Shown here: one piece after another, positions 1 to 13,694 of the stretch
How positions within the stretch are numbered: the stretch's first letter is position 1
Layout: each line of letters begins with the position of its first letter
NCBI GenBank assembly: GCA_933207985.1
Contig: OW240913.1
Span: 277,250,987 to 277,314,986, forward strand
DNA from: Pelobates cultripes
Lineage: Eukaryota > Chordata > Amphibia > Anura > Pelobatidae
DNA: 64,000 nt
Reading direction: 5' to 3'
Notes under the pieces: model-generated
The model's database searches: none
The model's input: only the letters and a program-made list of their open reading frames with translations
Told to the model about the DNA's origin: nothing
Translations under genes and position numbers: made by a program

Positions 1-3000
1 TCGTAAATGAAAGCATATTCGTGAGTACAAAGACTGAATGATTGAGAAGAGATATGTCTGCAGGTCAGTTTTTTTTCTTCTCACCTGGGTCAGCATAGAA
101 TAGGAAACAAAACAAAACTTTCAAACATAGCTCTATAAGGGTAATTCAAGTTTATTAATTGAACTCCAAAGAATGGTAATTGTAACCTAAATGGTAAAAT
201 TTAGGCAAACATGCCTTACTCGGTTATAGTGATTCATTGTGATGTCATCTCTGGATCCACGATGCTAGAGCTGCTATGCTATTCTGCAGGTTTTTTTTTT
301 TTTTTCAAATTATTTTTCTTTGTCCCTCCTTTGTTTAAATTTTTGTTTAATTCACCATCATTTTTTAGGTAGACATAAGACGTGTCTAAGTCCTCGATTT
401 AACAGTGGATAATCCTTTGACCCTGATGGTCTGCAAGAGTGACTGAGTGCATTCTATACTGTATGCATTTTATTGCTTTAATTACATTAATTATGTTACA
501 TCATTAGTTCACATAAGATGTAGCAGAGACGTATAGCACTAAATATATTTAATTGTAAGTACTATCTAGTCTATCACTTTTATTTCTAGGTACTAGAAGT
601 GCAATCTTTTTAAGACTTAAGAGCTCTACTTCAAATCATTTCTTTTTGTAAGTATGAACTACGGTCAGAGGTTAAGCTGGCAATTGAAATAACCTACTCT
701 GAACATGAGCAAAAAAAATTATACTTTGTGTAATTTACAGGAAATGTCATGGTTTATTATTTTAACACAAGATACCTATAGAGACTACTAGACTTGGAAA
801 TTTGTTTTCCTCTGAACTACAATTTGTCTGAATTTGGACCGATCGGGTGATCATATGAATTCCTAAACTTCAAGCCAAAATGTATACAAATCATGAACTA
901 AGCGAAACGTGCACTGGATGAGCATGTTTGTTCTGATTCATAATTCATAATTCTGCCTTTGGAACCATAAAAAGAGATAATTGATGAGAAAAATAGATGA
1001 CTGATGGCTAAGGGAAGTCACTAGATTTTTCAAGAGGAGCCTAACCCCCATATGCCCAAAATTAGGGCATCATTAAAAAAAAAAAATTGTTCTAATCTAA
1101 AGTCTTCTATGGAGTTTTTTTTCTAAACACTGATGTCCATTGAATTAAAAAATGACTTGCAAAACTTAAGCTAAAAAAGCCAGACTATAACTATTGCCCA
1201 GTTAAAGAATGTTTCCATATCTGCTATTTTGACCTGAATATTGCAATTCACTTATCAAGCCCACACAAATCACTACTGAGTAAGTAAAGTATAGTGTTCA
1301 CTTATTGATACAGTGTAATGTTTGTATAATTGTAAGTATAAGGTATTTCTAGTTAATCTAGAACTATTACTACTACACATATACACCCATGCACTCACAG
1401 ATACACACTCTTTTACATATACTCCATTTTTCTCCTCATACTCCTCCGCTACCTAATACGTATTAGTCTATTATTCTCTTTTTCCAACTCAAATAGATCG
1501 TATCTAATTCTTATCATTTTTATCTCCAGACTGTTACCAGCCATTGGTTATTATGCTTTCCCCTGTACTATCTGGGAGCCTTATAAATAATGCATGGTGC
1601 CAGTAGATCATGGCATAATGCCACATCCTACTGAATGAGTTGCACAGAGCTGCCCTGATCAGTTCTATGGGCAACATACATACTACTTGTGGCTGCAGCT
1701 GCATTCATGTGGATTCTAAAGCCTCTGCTGGCATCCTTCGAACCATAACACAACCACATATTGCAATAGAGATCGGCACACTGAGGAACAGCATAGTGGA
1801 TGAGGCCGATTTATGGCTAATACTAATATATCGGAAAATTAGGACCCAGGTTTTTGGGTTGCCTACCATGGGCTTATCAGCATCCACCCACCTCCCTCCA
1901 ACACCTCTGTGGCTTATTAAACAGAGTACAGTAATGCATAGTACCAGTTAAATGCCTTGTATGAAATGATGGATGCATTGGCAAAGACTTTTGAATCCCT
2001 GCTTCTTTTTATAAAAAAGTAAAATTATGTTTTATAAAAAAGTAAAAAGTGGTCATTACACAGCAGTCTTGTTTTTATTTAATTTAATTAAAATTGTTTA
2101 TGTTTTTATGCATTCTAAAAAAGTGTTTATATTATGCAAAATAATATTTTCACTCAATACAAAGTTTAAAATAAAATTGCTGCTCAGCATCCAGAGCGTT
2201 ATATGAGCTGTGATTTTAGTTCCTGTTATTACACAGTTTTACCAGATTTTCTAGAGATACAAAAATCATAATTACCCATTAGGGATAAATAAAACTGTGT
2301 GTAGTCATGTTGCGCACTAGTCTTAACTGGTTGGCCATAAAAGAAAATATGATTTTAAAAATATTGCTCTGTTGAACAGGAGACAAATAATAATATTAAA
2401 ATTCATGTGTTTTAAAGAAACCTTGCCTCTTAAGACAGAACAAAGTTCTAATTAATTTTGGCAACTCGTCTTCTTCAATCCCTCAACGAATCATTCAAGC
2501 TTATTTTTTAATCAAATTTCAACTGTAATTTATATTGCAAATGATAGATATACTAACAACTGCAAATACATTTTTTTAGATTGCCTTTAAGGTGTTCACA
2601 CGATTAAATTTATTCTCAGCTAGAATGTCAAATTTATGATAAGTAAACATATTAGAGTTTGCTATATCGTGGTAAATCGAAAAAGGAAAGTATGAAAATT
2701 AAATTCTTATATTTGGTTGTACATTTTATTAGCATTTAAGAAGTATTTTTACTATAATGGTATTAGATTGTAAATGACAGTCTTCTCTATTGATGAAAGC
2801 TATTAATACAAATTATGGGTTTTGAAGACAAAAAGAGAATGTTTTGCTGTGTCATTACAAATAATTCCACCTTTAATCTCATGTTGATAGCTAAACTAAA
2901 GAAAGCGTAACACAAAGGACCAACATTAAATGCAATTACAAACAAAGAAAAAGACTGTTGACAGTGGTTTTGGAAAATTACACCAATTATCTTGGTCAGT

Positions 3001-3889
3001 CATTTGTATCATCATCAACCTGCACATACAAATTTTTAAAAAGAGAGCAATAGTTCAATGTTCTCTTGATAAATGTTTAAACTCTAACTGCTGCTTTAGG
3101 GACCAATTAAATGAGTTAACTGAGCCATGTGAGACTATCAATGAATCCAATTCTCTTTTCCTATTTATTTCTGCAACTGAAGATGCAGCGTAATGTGTAA
3201 GCACAATGGAGTTATATCAAGACAGATGAGTGTGTAGTGATACCAATAATAGGAATTTGTTCAGATGTAAAGATCTGTGCTAAGCATCTTCTATTTTTCT
3301 TGCTCAAAAATAAAATAATAAAAAATAAGAAATAAAATAACAGTTGCTCCTTAATTATACTTATGTCAAATATATATTTCCAATTTAATGAAAGTTTCCT
3401 ATGTTATTCCAAAAACAGATTGCAGGGGATATATGCAGTGAGTCTTAGAAATAAAATTAATTATTAAACATGGTCAATTTAAAGACTATAGACATCAGTG
3501 TTATGTATTTTCAAGTCTGGATTTATGCATTGTTATTATACTTTGTATACTGATTATAAAATTAATTGAACATTGCATGACACAGTATATCATTCTAGAA
3601 TGTAACATGTTATGTACATTTGAAAAACAATTGTATACACTTGTTTAGCATCACGCAGCAAGAGAGATAGCAGCAGCTTTTAAACAAATATTGTGGAAAT
3701 TTTAATTATTGATGTTCTTGTCTTTACATGTTCATTGTTTATTTTACTATGATGACTTCTCCTGCCCTGATCTTGGCTTGTCTTACCATCTTCTTGTCTT
3801 TACATAACCCTTGACATTGTCCTGTGCTTCACCATTCTTCCTTATGTTTATAGTGTTAAATACAGACATTAGGGCTTGATTTAACCTCT

Positions 3890-4290
3890 CTGCTGCCCCA
3901 AGGCCAGTTTCCTCAATGCAACCTCGTCCTTCATATATACATATATGCAAAGTTCTGTGTATGCAGTTAGCTTTGTGAATGTAAGTAGTATGTGTGTGCT
4001 GTGATAATGAGGTGTGTGAATGAAGAGCTGTATTTGTGTGAAAAGTTAATGGGTATATGTCTGCAAATGCAGGGGTGTCTGTATATATATTTGTAAAGTG
4101 TTTGTGTACATGTGTGAATTCTTGTGTGTTTGTGTTGAGGGCTAACATGTATGTGTTTCTATAAATGCAAAGATGTATAAGTTTTGACTGCTAATGAGAG
4201 TCTGTTAATTCTGGGGTGTATATGGTTTGACTGTTAATGGGTGTCTATAAATGTGGGATATATGTGTGTGGAAGACTCTGGGATAGTCCT
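3890..4290. repeat. TG-rich degenerate low-complexity tract
   Basis: The plus strand is dominated by TGTG, GTGTGAA and TATGTGT words without a fixed period, as in a decayed TG microsatellite. The long minus-strand frame here reads as His/Thr-rich repeats because of this composition and is not a gene. Confidence 0.6.
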
Positions 4291-4527
4291 TTACTGTTAG
4301 CGAAGCAGGACGGCTGTGAAGGACACATTTCCTTTCACTCTGAAACAGCAAACCCTGCACACAAGTTCTGTATAGATGCTCTGGCCTTCCACCAAGGAGG
4401 TGCTCTTTGTAAAGGATGGACAGAGCTGAATCCACCAATGTAATCTTGAAAGTTGAAGAACACAGGCAGCACTCCAGGATAAAGAAGGTAAATTTATGCT
4501 AGTAGATGCGGCAATGCTTACATTGCA

Positions 4528-4828
4528 TGATTAAATATACCTATAGTGGCTGTCTTCCTGACAGCCACTAGAGGCACTTCAGCTGTAAGAAGCAATTCAA
4601 ACTCGGTTTCACAGCTAACCTTCATTTCATTGGAGAAACGCAGCGCTGGCTCTATACACTATGAGGAGCATTTGATTGGACATTTAAAAGTACCAGCATG
4701 ATGTCACAGAAGGTGGATAAATCACAGTAACCAGTACCCTTTTTTCCAGTTTTTATTTTGATTTTGAAGGGGGGGTTGATATTAACTAAATATTGGCAAT
4801 ATTATATTACTACAGTGTTCCTTTAAAC
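4528..4828. mobile_element. Relic of T2/Kolobok-like MITE
   Basis: The right end reads CTACAGTGTTCCTTTAA, the terminal form seen on better-preserved copies in this window. The left side has the CTATAGTGGCTG and GACAGCCACTAGAGG words typical of these frog repeats. The left terminus is not clear, so the boundary is approximate. Confidence 0.45.
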
Positions 4829-5133
4829 TATTAGAAGACAGAAAAAAATAGAATAGACGTTACAAATATACACACACATGCACACTCAAAGTAAGTTTTA
4901 GCTTGCCATCACAATGAGAAACTGTACCATTTGATTTTCAAGCTAGTCCAACCTCTGGCAGTCCAGAAATGAAATACTGGCAAGTCCCCTTTCTACTTTA
5001 TGTACAGCAATTCTAGAGAACTGATTTGGTATCGTCAGTGATGTGGAGCTGATAACCTTCTAGTTAAGAGGTCACATATGAATTACTCTTAAAACTTAGG
5101 AAGAACCTAAGAAAATGCACATTCATGTGTTCA

Positions 5134-5352
<219 letters not shown>

Positions 5353-5458
5353 CTATTATAAATAAAAATGTAAATCATTTTAAGAAATTTACTTAAAAGA
5401 AACATATTGCTTAAATAAGCTACACAAGGTCAAATATAATTATAATTTACCATAATTA

Positions 5459-5995
5459 TTAAAGGACCCTATAGTCACCAGAACAACTACAGCTTAATGT
5501 AGTTGTTCTGGTGAGTATAATTATTGTCTTCGGGCATTTTTATGCAAACATTGCCCCTAGGGACAACAGTGTTTACATTGCCCCTAGGGACACCTCCAAG
5601 TGGCCGCTCCTCAGATGGCCACTGGAGGTGTTTCCTGGGGCAGTGCTGCACAGTAGGCTCTGCGTGGGGATGCTGAGTTTTCCTCATGGAGATGCATTGA
5701 TTCAATGCATCTATATGAGGAGGTGCTGATTGGCCAAAATGGTGTTTGGCCCGTCTCCTTGCCGATTTTTCCAATCCAATGCTTTCCTCATGGGAGATTA
5801 ACTAAAAAGCAGCAATTCTGGTGATGTCACCATGGGTGCGGGACCAGCACTGGCGGACCCGTGGAGAGCTGAAATCAAGGTGAGTTTTAACCCATTCTCA
5901 AAAGGTTAAGGGAGGGCAAGCCATCTAATTAGTGGGTTTTCACTATAGGGTCAGGAATACATGTTTGTGTTCCTGACCCTATAGTGTTCCTTTAA
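5459..5995. mobile_element. T2/Kolobok-like MITE, TTAA-flanked
   Basis: The left end reads TTAAAGGACCCTATAGTC and the right end ACCCTATAGTGTTCCTTTAA, so the ends are inverted repeats with TTAA at each border. This fits the TTAAAGGRR ends and TTAA target duplication described for Xenopus T2 elements. A hairpin of about 17 bp per arm (CAGAACAACTACA with TGTAGTTGTTCTG) sits just inside the left end, and a second hairpin around AGGAATAC/GTGTTCCT inside the right end. The interior holds a duplicated CATTGCCCCTAGGGACA word and no coding capacity. Confidence 0.8.
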
Positions 5996-8465
5996 ACATG
6001 TTTAACTAAATAGTGTATTTTATATTAGTAAACCACAGTGATGTTATTTTTGCCAGTTTAGAATTTTTTTTCTAGAATGTCATGGGTTAGATGTAATTAA
6101 AAATAACTTTCATCACTCGCAAAATGCAAAATGTTCTTATAATGCAGAACGCTCACTTGTACTGATATTTTCTTAATGTCACTGCTTTCTCACCTTGTAT
6201 CCTTATTTCTCTCCTCAATGAAAATGAAAAAAGAAATGGCATTTAACGACACATTACATATATATAATGTGTACAAAACATATCAACCTTGTTGTTTTCA
6301 TAACAGATCTGTAAAAATCAGATAGTATAGCAAAATTCTGCAATAACATGCCTGTGTTAAGAATGTGTACATATACAATGTATGTTCTCCTGTAACTTAG
6401 ACTTTGGAAAGTGTCAATCTTACAAGCATGGGTGAAGAGAGCAGGGGAAATTAATAATATTGTTGGGGGCAAACACAATGTTTTTATTACTTTATTACAG
6501 ATCCCTAATCCAGTAATGACCGAGTAATAACTTTAAACAAAATGCATTTACTTTACTACATAAAATGAAAAATGAAATCCAAAACACATTTTAAAGTTGG
6601 TTACCTTTTTTTCATTTTTAAAAAATTATATTTCAAATTTAGAGAAAAGAAAAGTATATAACATACTTTGGAAATTTAAATGCAGTTTTTGGATAAATAG
6701 AGAATGTAACATACTTTGTTTGTTAGTTTAAATGAAGTTTTTGGATAAATAGAGAACTAGGATTTAATTTTTTATGAGAAATTGCATATACACATATGTT
6801 TGAAAACCTAAAAAGTGGTTAGTGCTTTGAATGGCTGGTATTAGTAAAAAGCCACAGGTGACTGGAGAAAGGGTCAGGCATTTAGAAACTAATATAGTCA
6901 GTAATAGTGATAGGAATAATAGCATCATAAAATCATAATACATATTATTATACCAAACAGGCACCAAGGTTGAATGGTGAAAAGTTACCTTGACCTAAAA
7001 TGAAACAAACCAATGGCATAGGCACAAAGGTCCTGTTTACAGTGTTTGAGTACATGGTAGTAATTTACACAAGTTATAGTGAAAAGAAGAGAGACCTTCC
7101 TGATCCATTAGAGACAGACTTATACATGCATCGATCCTCAAATACTGTGTCAACCCAGAGGCTCCTTTAATACTTAAACACATTACAGTGCAATTGGCCA
7201 GCACTTCTCCAAGGATTGTTGTTACCGATACAGTAGATGACTTGGCCAAGTTAAAGATAGTCAAGAAGGAGGGGAACCTTGAACTTTCCCCTAAGTTTGA
7301 ATAACAGATATCAACTATATTCCCTCAAACAAGGATTCTTTTGCATTTTCTTTGCTTTTATCCCTTGCCATAAACTCCTCCAATCTAAATGTGCTATAAC
7401 TTGAAAAGAAACAAAAGCAGACACAAAAAAATATCACGCGTACATAATTTTACATGACCTGAATTAAACTTAAATGATGTTATAGGTTTGCCACGTAAAA
7501 TAGAGAATTTAAATATTTTTTAAATATGTCAATAATTTAATTTTGTTTATTCTTGAATTGATAAAATCCTTTTACATAGCTGAAAATAAAGTTAAAGCTG
7601 GAAGCTATGTTGAAAACAGCATGATAAATTAAACAAAGCTAGAAGGGAACATGTAAATAATCTCCTGTGTCATTAGCATATAGCATTGCAATTAGGGATA
7701 GGAGTGTAATTTTTCATAGTGTCAGCGCATTGCAGGTTTGCACTATGTTTTCTTTTTTTTCTTTTGCTCATCTGATACTGCATATGTTATATCCATTTTA
7801 AATGAACTGGTTAAAGATGATTTTAATCTTTGTGATCAGTAAATATAAAGCAACTTATTAAAATTGAACAAAAACATACTTTTATTGTCACCTAGGGGCT
7901 GTTTTAGAGAGAGATTTTATTTTCAATTCATGAAATGATTGTGATTTTTATTCTTTTGTTTACATGTACAAGGCAAAAGAAAATAACTGGTACATCAGTT
8001 ATGATGATGAACATAATAATAATGAAAACAACAATTTGAAAAGATAATGTAACTTGCTTCCTCTTTTTTATGCATTTTCCGATTCCAGCTGCAATATACC
8101 AAACATTCATAAGCAGAGTAATTCTAGAAATTGAACCTGTTTTATAGTATTAAAATCAAAGTGTAGACGTGAAATAAAACTTCAAGCAAATCTATGTTGA
8201 CACCATCTATCATCTGTGTATCTATCTACATCAGTGGATGTGAAGGCGTATTTCGCTCTTTATTTATACATTCTTGATAAAAAGAGGATCACAGCAATAT
8301 CTGTGTTTTTGTAAAGAGCTTTTTTATGTAAATAAAAATGAAAATAAGGAATGATGAAAGACTTATGAGTGCTCTTTATTCATTATACTAGTATCTTCAG
8401 CAGCTGGGGGGGGAATCTGGGCAAAGAAACTAATGTTAGACATGCCGAGCACCTGGATTATTCGT

Positions 8466-8500
8466 ATGTGTCTGTGTGTATGTGTGTGTGTGTGTGTGTG
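8466..8500. repeat. (TG)n microsatellite
   Basis: A TG dinucleotide run of about 35 bp, slightly interrupted at the left. It directly precedes a hammerhead-like motif. Confidence 0.9.
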
Positions 8501-8502
8501 TA

Positions 8503-8548
8503 TATGTTCTGATGAAAGTCCTAAAATAGGAACTGAAATGTAAAGCAG
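8503..8548 (+). ncRNA. Degenerate hammerhead-like motif
   Basis: CTGATGA is followed by a hairpin (AGTCCT, loop, AGGAACT) and then GAAAT and GTA. This is the order of a type I hammerhead: core, stem II, GAAA and a short stem III before the cleavage triplet. Stem I pairing is weak (only about two pairs). It is probably a decayed copy of the motif that is intact in the PLE arms at 33.7 and 35.3 kb. Confidence 0.4.
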
Positions 8549-8974
8549 CTTATTTTCTTATTTTGTTTCCGATTAGAGATGTCTTAACTTCATTTATTAG
8601 GTGTGAAGTGGCCAGAGAGAGCATATGGGATTGAAGCATCTATTGTGATGTGAGTCTAAATGGCCTTTAATGATCACATCCAATGATCAAAAGTAACAAA
8701 ATCATTGTGCATATGATATTTCTGCATTTGTGGACAGTATGATGCAGCTAGGTTGAGTAGGATTTCATTTTTTTTAAACAGGGAAAGTCGTGATAAAAAA
8801 TTGCGCTCAAGCATCAACTTCAAATAAATATAATTAAAAAATATTTACCTTCCTACAAAATGCATACAAATGTGTTTTATTGTGTAGATAATTTTATTTA
8901 CCTTATATATTTCTTTCACATTAATTTTAAAAACAAACATTTTAATTAATAACAATAAAAAAATATGTATAGGG

Positions 8975-10262
8975 GGCAGAGCCTAATGCTTAAACTGAAT
9001 GGATGCTAATCTCCCGAGCTCCTGCACATAGAAAGTGAATCAAACACTAGAGATGAATCTGAGCCAAAACACTCACCTACCTGGTCCGGCGGTCCAGGCG
9101 GTGACCAGATGCCCTTCTTGTTCCCGAAATGGAAAGGAAAGTCCGCAGCGGGGTTAAGGCCTACCGCATGATACCGACACAACTGGCTGCGTCATACCTC
9201 TGAGTGCTGATACCGAAGGATGACGACGAGTGGTACTCTTCTGATACCATAGAGTACTTGCATAGCAGCACCACCATGGGCTGAAAATCCCCAAAATCTC
9301 AGCCAAGCACATCCAAAGACTCCCAAGACAGTTCTGCTACAACGCCCTGCGGCCTACAAAATGGCGGCCCCGCTGAGCCAAATGCAAACTTTGCAGAACA
9401 GGTGAAGCACCCAACCCACAAGACGGCTGTTACAGCTCCTACTGACTCAGACACCCTGACCCCAGCCACTAAGTTGGATATAAAAAACCTCCTGCTAGAA
9501 CTAAAGCAGATGTTGACAGCTGACATGGATCTGCTCAGAACATAAGTTCAGGCGGTTACTGTCCGGGTCAAGGCCTCAGAGGAGGACATGTCAGATGTAA
9601 AACAAGAGATGCAGGGACTAAGGGAAATTGTACAATATCTACAGGCCTCACAAATGGAACTCCTTACCTGGCTGTACCTAACTAACGACTGAAACAGACG
9701 AACAAACATCAAGATTGGGGCATACCGGACGCAATCAGCCCGAATGAACTGCCACATTACCTAAAACTCCTTGTCACCACAATGTTGCCTCACACTCAGG
9801 CCAAAAAGCTAACCCTGAAAGAATACTTCTGCATCAACAAACCCAGGCAAGCACCAGCGGCAGCACCCTGACATGTGATAATCAGATTCCTATCTATGTC
9901 TGCCAAAAACCAAATTATGGCAGCAGGTCGTGGGAAAAAATCCCTTTGAATTCAAATCCACACAACTTACCTTTTCTCAGGACTTAACTAGAAAAACACT
10001 AATATGTAGAAAATCTTTGGGCCTAGTAACCCAGAAACTCAGAGACGCCGGAGTAGAATACAGATGGACACTACCAAGAGCTCTCACAGTAGAAAGAAAT
10101 GGCACTACCATTCACTGTACAGCACCAGCAGACACGGAACACTTCTTCCAAGCTCTGGGACTCCCAACGGGACCTGCGGCCCCTGAGACACTGACCTGGG
10201 ATCCAGCACAAACCACTCCTTTTAACCCCCATACGAGAGGGAACTCGGGAGCAAACACCTGA
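8975..10262 (+). mobile_element. Tx1/L1-type LINE 5' end with ORF1 relic
   Basis: The element opens with GGGGGCAGAGCCTAATG, the same kind of start as copies near 23.28 and 59.99 kb (G-run, TGGAGCCTGA). A GC-richer leader follows, then a decayed ORF1. The sequence after 10262 (a small GGGGCACA tandem, a poly-C run, CACAC-rich text up to 10979) may be more of the same element, but I cannot show it. No reverse transcriptase follows, so this is a 5' portion rather than the usual 3' stub. Confidence 0.65.
9471..10262 (+). pseudogene. L1-type ORF1 protein relic
   Basis: A heptad-rich coiled-coil segment (LDIKNLLLELKQML onward, about 9471-9690) is followed by a segment like the L1 ORF1p RNA-recognition region (GIPDAISPNELPHYLK, about 9718-9900). 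The C-terminal part ends near LTVERNGTTIHCTAP and the FFQALGLP helix (9930-10262). Autonomous L1 uses this trimeric RNA-binding protein to package its RNA. The frame has in-frame stops near 9543 and 9690 and at least two frameshifts (near 9718 and 9930), so it is dead. The family call comes from domain order and motif style, without a database match. Confidence 0.65.
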
Positions 10263-10272
10263 ACTGTCCTGG

Positions 10273-10303
10273 TCACAGGGGCACAGGGGCACAGGGGCAC
10301 AAA
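10273..10303. repeat. GGGGCACA short tandem repeat
   Basis: The word CAGGGGCA repeats about three to four times with a 10-bp period just past the ORF1 relic. No function is evident. Confidence 0.6.
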
Positions 10304-10979
10304 CGACCAGATATCCTTGCTTTGCAAAGTTTCCACAGTTTAATTTTTGTTTTGGTTAATGTTATTTGATAGTATTCTTTTAAAGCATATTAAAATACAT
10401 CACATAACCGCACACTAGCGCAACTGATACACCAACCAGTCACTGATAACCTTAAGTATTATATGGAATTGGGCTCCACCAACACAAACCAACGATAACA
10501 CCCCCCCCCCACCCATGTGGCCTTCTTGGTTAGAGGTTGTATTTGCATTGAAAAGAGACACGCAGCTCCTGCCACACTAACGAGTGCAAACCATCTCAGT
10601 CTAAATAAACCCACACACCCAGAGCTACCCCTGCAGCAAGGGAGGCATGGAGTTAGCCTGTTTATCCATGACTGTTAATCCATGACTGTTCCCCCCAATC
10701 ACTCGACACACACTCAGGATGGGATGAAAAGTCGTCCAGCAGCAAGACTAGTCAGACGCTACACTATCCACCCACACCGGCTCAGATAGGACAGCAATGC
10801 ACAGAACACATAATTCAAAGTAGAGAAGTGCCCTACACTCTTGAGCCCACACAGACGCATGGGAACAACACAACTGTATACACACATTGGTCAACATGCC
10901 TAATAACGAAGTATAGAATACCTACCTAGTTTCTTCAACTCACACAGACATGTATTTATTAATTTATCTGTTGACTATA

Positions 10980-12574
10980 CAGGTGATACTCGAAAAATTA
11001 GAATATCGTGCAAAAGTTCATTTATTTCAGTAAGCAATGTAAAAGGGGAAACTAATATATGAGATAGACGCATTACATGCAAAGCAAAATAGTTCTTGCC
11101 GTGATTTGTCATAAGTGTGATGATTATGGCTTACAGCTCATGAATACCCCAAATCCACTAAATTAGAATATTACATGCAATCAATAAAACAAGGAGTGTA
11201 CATAGAACAATATCAGACCTCTGAAAAGTATAAGCATGCATATGGACTCAGTACTGGTTTGGGCCCCTTTTGTAGGAATTACTGCCTCAATACAGCATGG
11301 CATGGAAGCTATCAGCCTGTGGCACTGCTGCGGTTTTATGGAAGACCAGGATGCTTCAATAGCAGCCTTCAGCTCTTCTGCGTTGTTCGGTCTCATGTCT
11401 CTCATCTTTCTCTTGGCAATGCCCCATAGATTCTCTATGGGGTTCAGGTGAGGCGAGTTTTCTGGCCAATCAAGCACAGTAATCCCACGGTCATTGAACC
11501 AGGCTTTGGTGCTTTTGGCAGTGTGGGCAGGTGCCAAGTCCTGCTAGAAAATAAAGTCAGCATCCCTATAAAGCTCCACTGCGGAAGGAAGCATGAAGTG
11601 CTCCAAAATCTCCTGGTAGATGGCTGCGTTGACTCTGGACTTTATGAATCACAGTGGACCAACACCAGCAGATGACATGGCTCCCCAAATCAAAACAGAC
11701 TGTGGAAACTTCACACTGGACTTCAAGCATCTTGCAGTGTGTACCTCTCCATTCTTCCTCTAGACTCTGGGTCCTTGGTTTCCAAATGAGATGCAACAGT
11801 TGCTCTTATCAGAAAAGAGGACTTTGGACCACTGAGTAACAGACCAGGTCTGTTTTTCTTTAGTCCAGGTAAGATGCTTCTGATGTTGTTTGTTGTTCAG
11901 GAGTGGCTTGACAAGAGGAATACAACATCTGAAGCCCATGTCCAGGATCCGTCTGTGCATGGTGGCTCTTGATGCACTGACTCCATCCTCAGTCCTTGTG
12001 AAAGTCCCCAACACATTTGAATAGCCTTTTCCTGACAATTCTCTCCAGGCTGTGGTCATCCCTGTTGCTTGTGCACCTTTTTCGTCCACACTTTTCCCTT
12101 CCATATAGCTTTCTATTAATGTGCTTTCATACAGCACTTTGGGAACATCCAACTTCCTTCGCAATTACCTTTTGAGGCTTTCCCTCCTTATGGAGGGTGT
12201 CAATGATGGTATTCTGCACAACTGTCAGGTCAGCAGTCTTCCCCATGATTGTGATTCCTACCAAACCAGACTGAGAGACCATTTAAAGGCTCGGAAACCC
12301 TTTGCAGGTGTTATGGCTTACTTAGCTGATTAGAGTGGGACACTGTGAGCCTGGAATATTGCACCTTTTCACAATATTCTAATTTACTGAGATTGTGGAT
12401 TTGGGGTTTTCTTGAGCTGTAAGCCATAATCATCGCACTTATGACAAATCACGGCTTGAACTCTCGTGCTTTGCATGTAATGCGTCTATCTCATATATTA
12501 GTTTCCCCTTTTATGTTGCATTACTGAAATAAATGAACGTTTGCATGATATTTTAATTTTTTGAGTATTACCTG
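10980..12574 (-). mobile_element. Tc1-like DNA transposon (D34E type), decayed
   Basis: The ends are long imperfect inverted repeats of about 200 bp, starting CAGGTGATACTCGAAAAATT at the left and ending AATTTTTTGAGTATTACCTG at the right, each flanked by the TA target dinucleotide. Inner words (AATATTCTAATTTA with GTAAGCCATAATCAT) recur in both arms, giving the IR/DR layout common in Tc1 elements. The total length of about 1.6 kb is normal for the family. The transposase is on the minus strand and broken. Confidence 0.88.
11181..12246 (-). pseudogene. Tc1 transposase pseudogene (DD34E)
   Basis: The start codon is at 12246-12244, giving MGKTADLTVVQNTI and a helix-turn-helix (KVIAKEVGCSQSAV). 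A stop then replaces a residue just before KHINRKLYG. The middle part continues in a shifted frame with the first catalytic Asp in VLFSDKSN. The C-terminal part has a stop just before QDLAPAHTAKSTKAW and then DWPENSPHLNPIENLWG. The second Asp and the Glu have 34 residues between them, the Tc1 DD34E spacing. Several stops and at least one frameshift make it inactive; it can only have been mobile in the past. Confidence 0.85.
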
Positions 12575-12664
12575 TACATTATGTGCACATACAGCCTTCA
12601 TAAAATAATACTTATCTTAGTAGATACTTATTTATTTATATGATATACTATGAAAAGTACTTAC

Positions 12665-12718
12665 CAGTGTAGTGAAAATATAGTGATAATATTCTGTCAT
12701 CATTCCCATTGCCAATGC
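12665..12718 (-). CDS. GRIK2: GRIK2 (GluK2) exon 5
   Basis: This short 54-bp exon lies between a poly-pyrimidine acceptor ending TTTTACAG and a donor GTAAGTAC on the minus strand. It encodes 18 residues, ALAMGMMTEYYHYIFTTL, entering and leaving in phase 0. It joins exon 4 (ending GILKQ) to exon 6 (starting DLFALD) exactly as in the GluK2 protein. The segment is part of the amino-terminal clamshell domain. Its 54-bp size matches the small exon of kainate receptor genes. No disrupting change is present. Confidence 0.96.
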
Positions 12719-13694
12719 CTGTAAAAAAAAATAAAACAAAAAATAAATAAATAATTAGAATTTTTAAGAAGCAAAAAAAACTTTGTATTCAATCAAGTAT
12801 TTCATGTTTATAATTTTTAAATACAGTGAGGTATATTCACTCCCATGTATCATGCTTAAGAAATGAGTTTACTATGTATAATTAGATAAATGTGTTTATT
12901 TGTGTCTAATCAATTCTATGTCTTTTACCGTGTTTCATCTCCCTAATTCCCAACATATACTGCTTTATGTGTATTTCTCTTCTCTCTACACTGTTTGCAT
13001 AGACAACTTATAGACAGTTAAGGTCTTTTACTCTGATCCATATGCAGCGGACATGCAATTTTTGTTTTTCCACAGTCTCTTATCAGAGGTGTTCTAGGAA
13101 TATTTTGCTCTTGTATCATCCTGGAACCTACATTCTTGACTAAAACATAAGATGATGATGGCAGTACTACCGCTATCATTATTTTCCCGCAAATAATGCG
13201 GAATAGATTAATCTAGTGTGATCACAAATAACCCTATTATTTACCATGATGCCTTTGCATTTTTACAAATGAGTAATTCATCCATTACAAGTATTATGTA
13301 CATTTTTTTTTTAGCATTATGAAATTGACCACTGTTTTCTGAAAGGAAAACTCAAAGCACAATCACCACTTGCTTGCTGTAGTGTTTATGGTGCCAATTA
13401 TACCCTGACATGACCTATTGTGAATAATCAAAAATGTTAGATTGGTTGGACCTCTTACCTGAGATCAACCATGCACTGCTCCCTTACTACCTATTACCAC
13501 TACTATTACCACTAATAGCCGTATGCTCTTAAGCAGGAGTTTGTGATAGCTCTCCCGAGTTGGCTTAGAGTGTTAGTTGATCATTCTAAGCCAGTGTACC
13601 ACTGAAGTTATTTCAGGCAGCGAGGTTACAAATCTGTGTCTGAAGTAGTGGGGGTAGGAGAGATTTGGGCATGGTAAACCTCAGGTAAAAAGTT

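Noticed and set aside
1640..1951. A 103-codon frame in a more complex block near the window start, tested as GRIK2 exon 7
   Set aside because: Neither strand gives the expected TDAALMYDAV peptide and no suitable splice borders were found.
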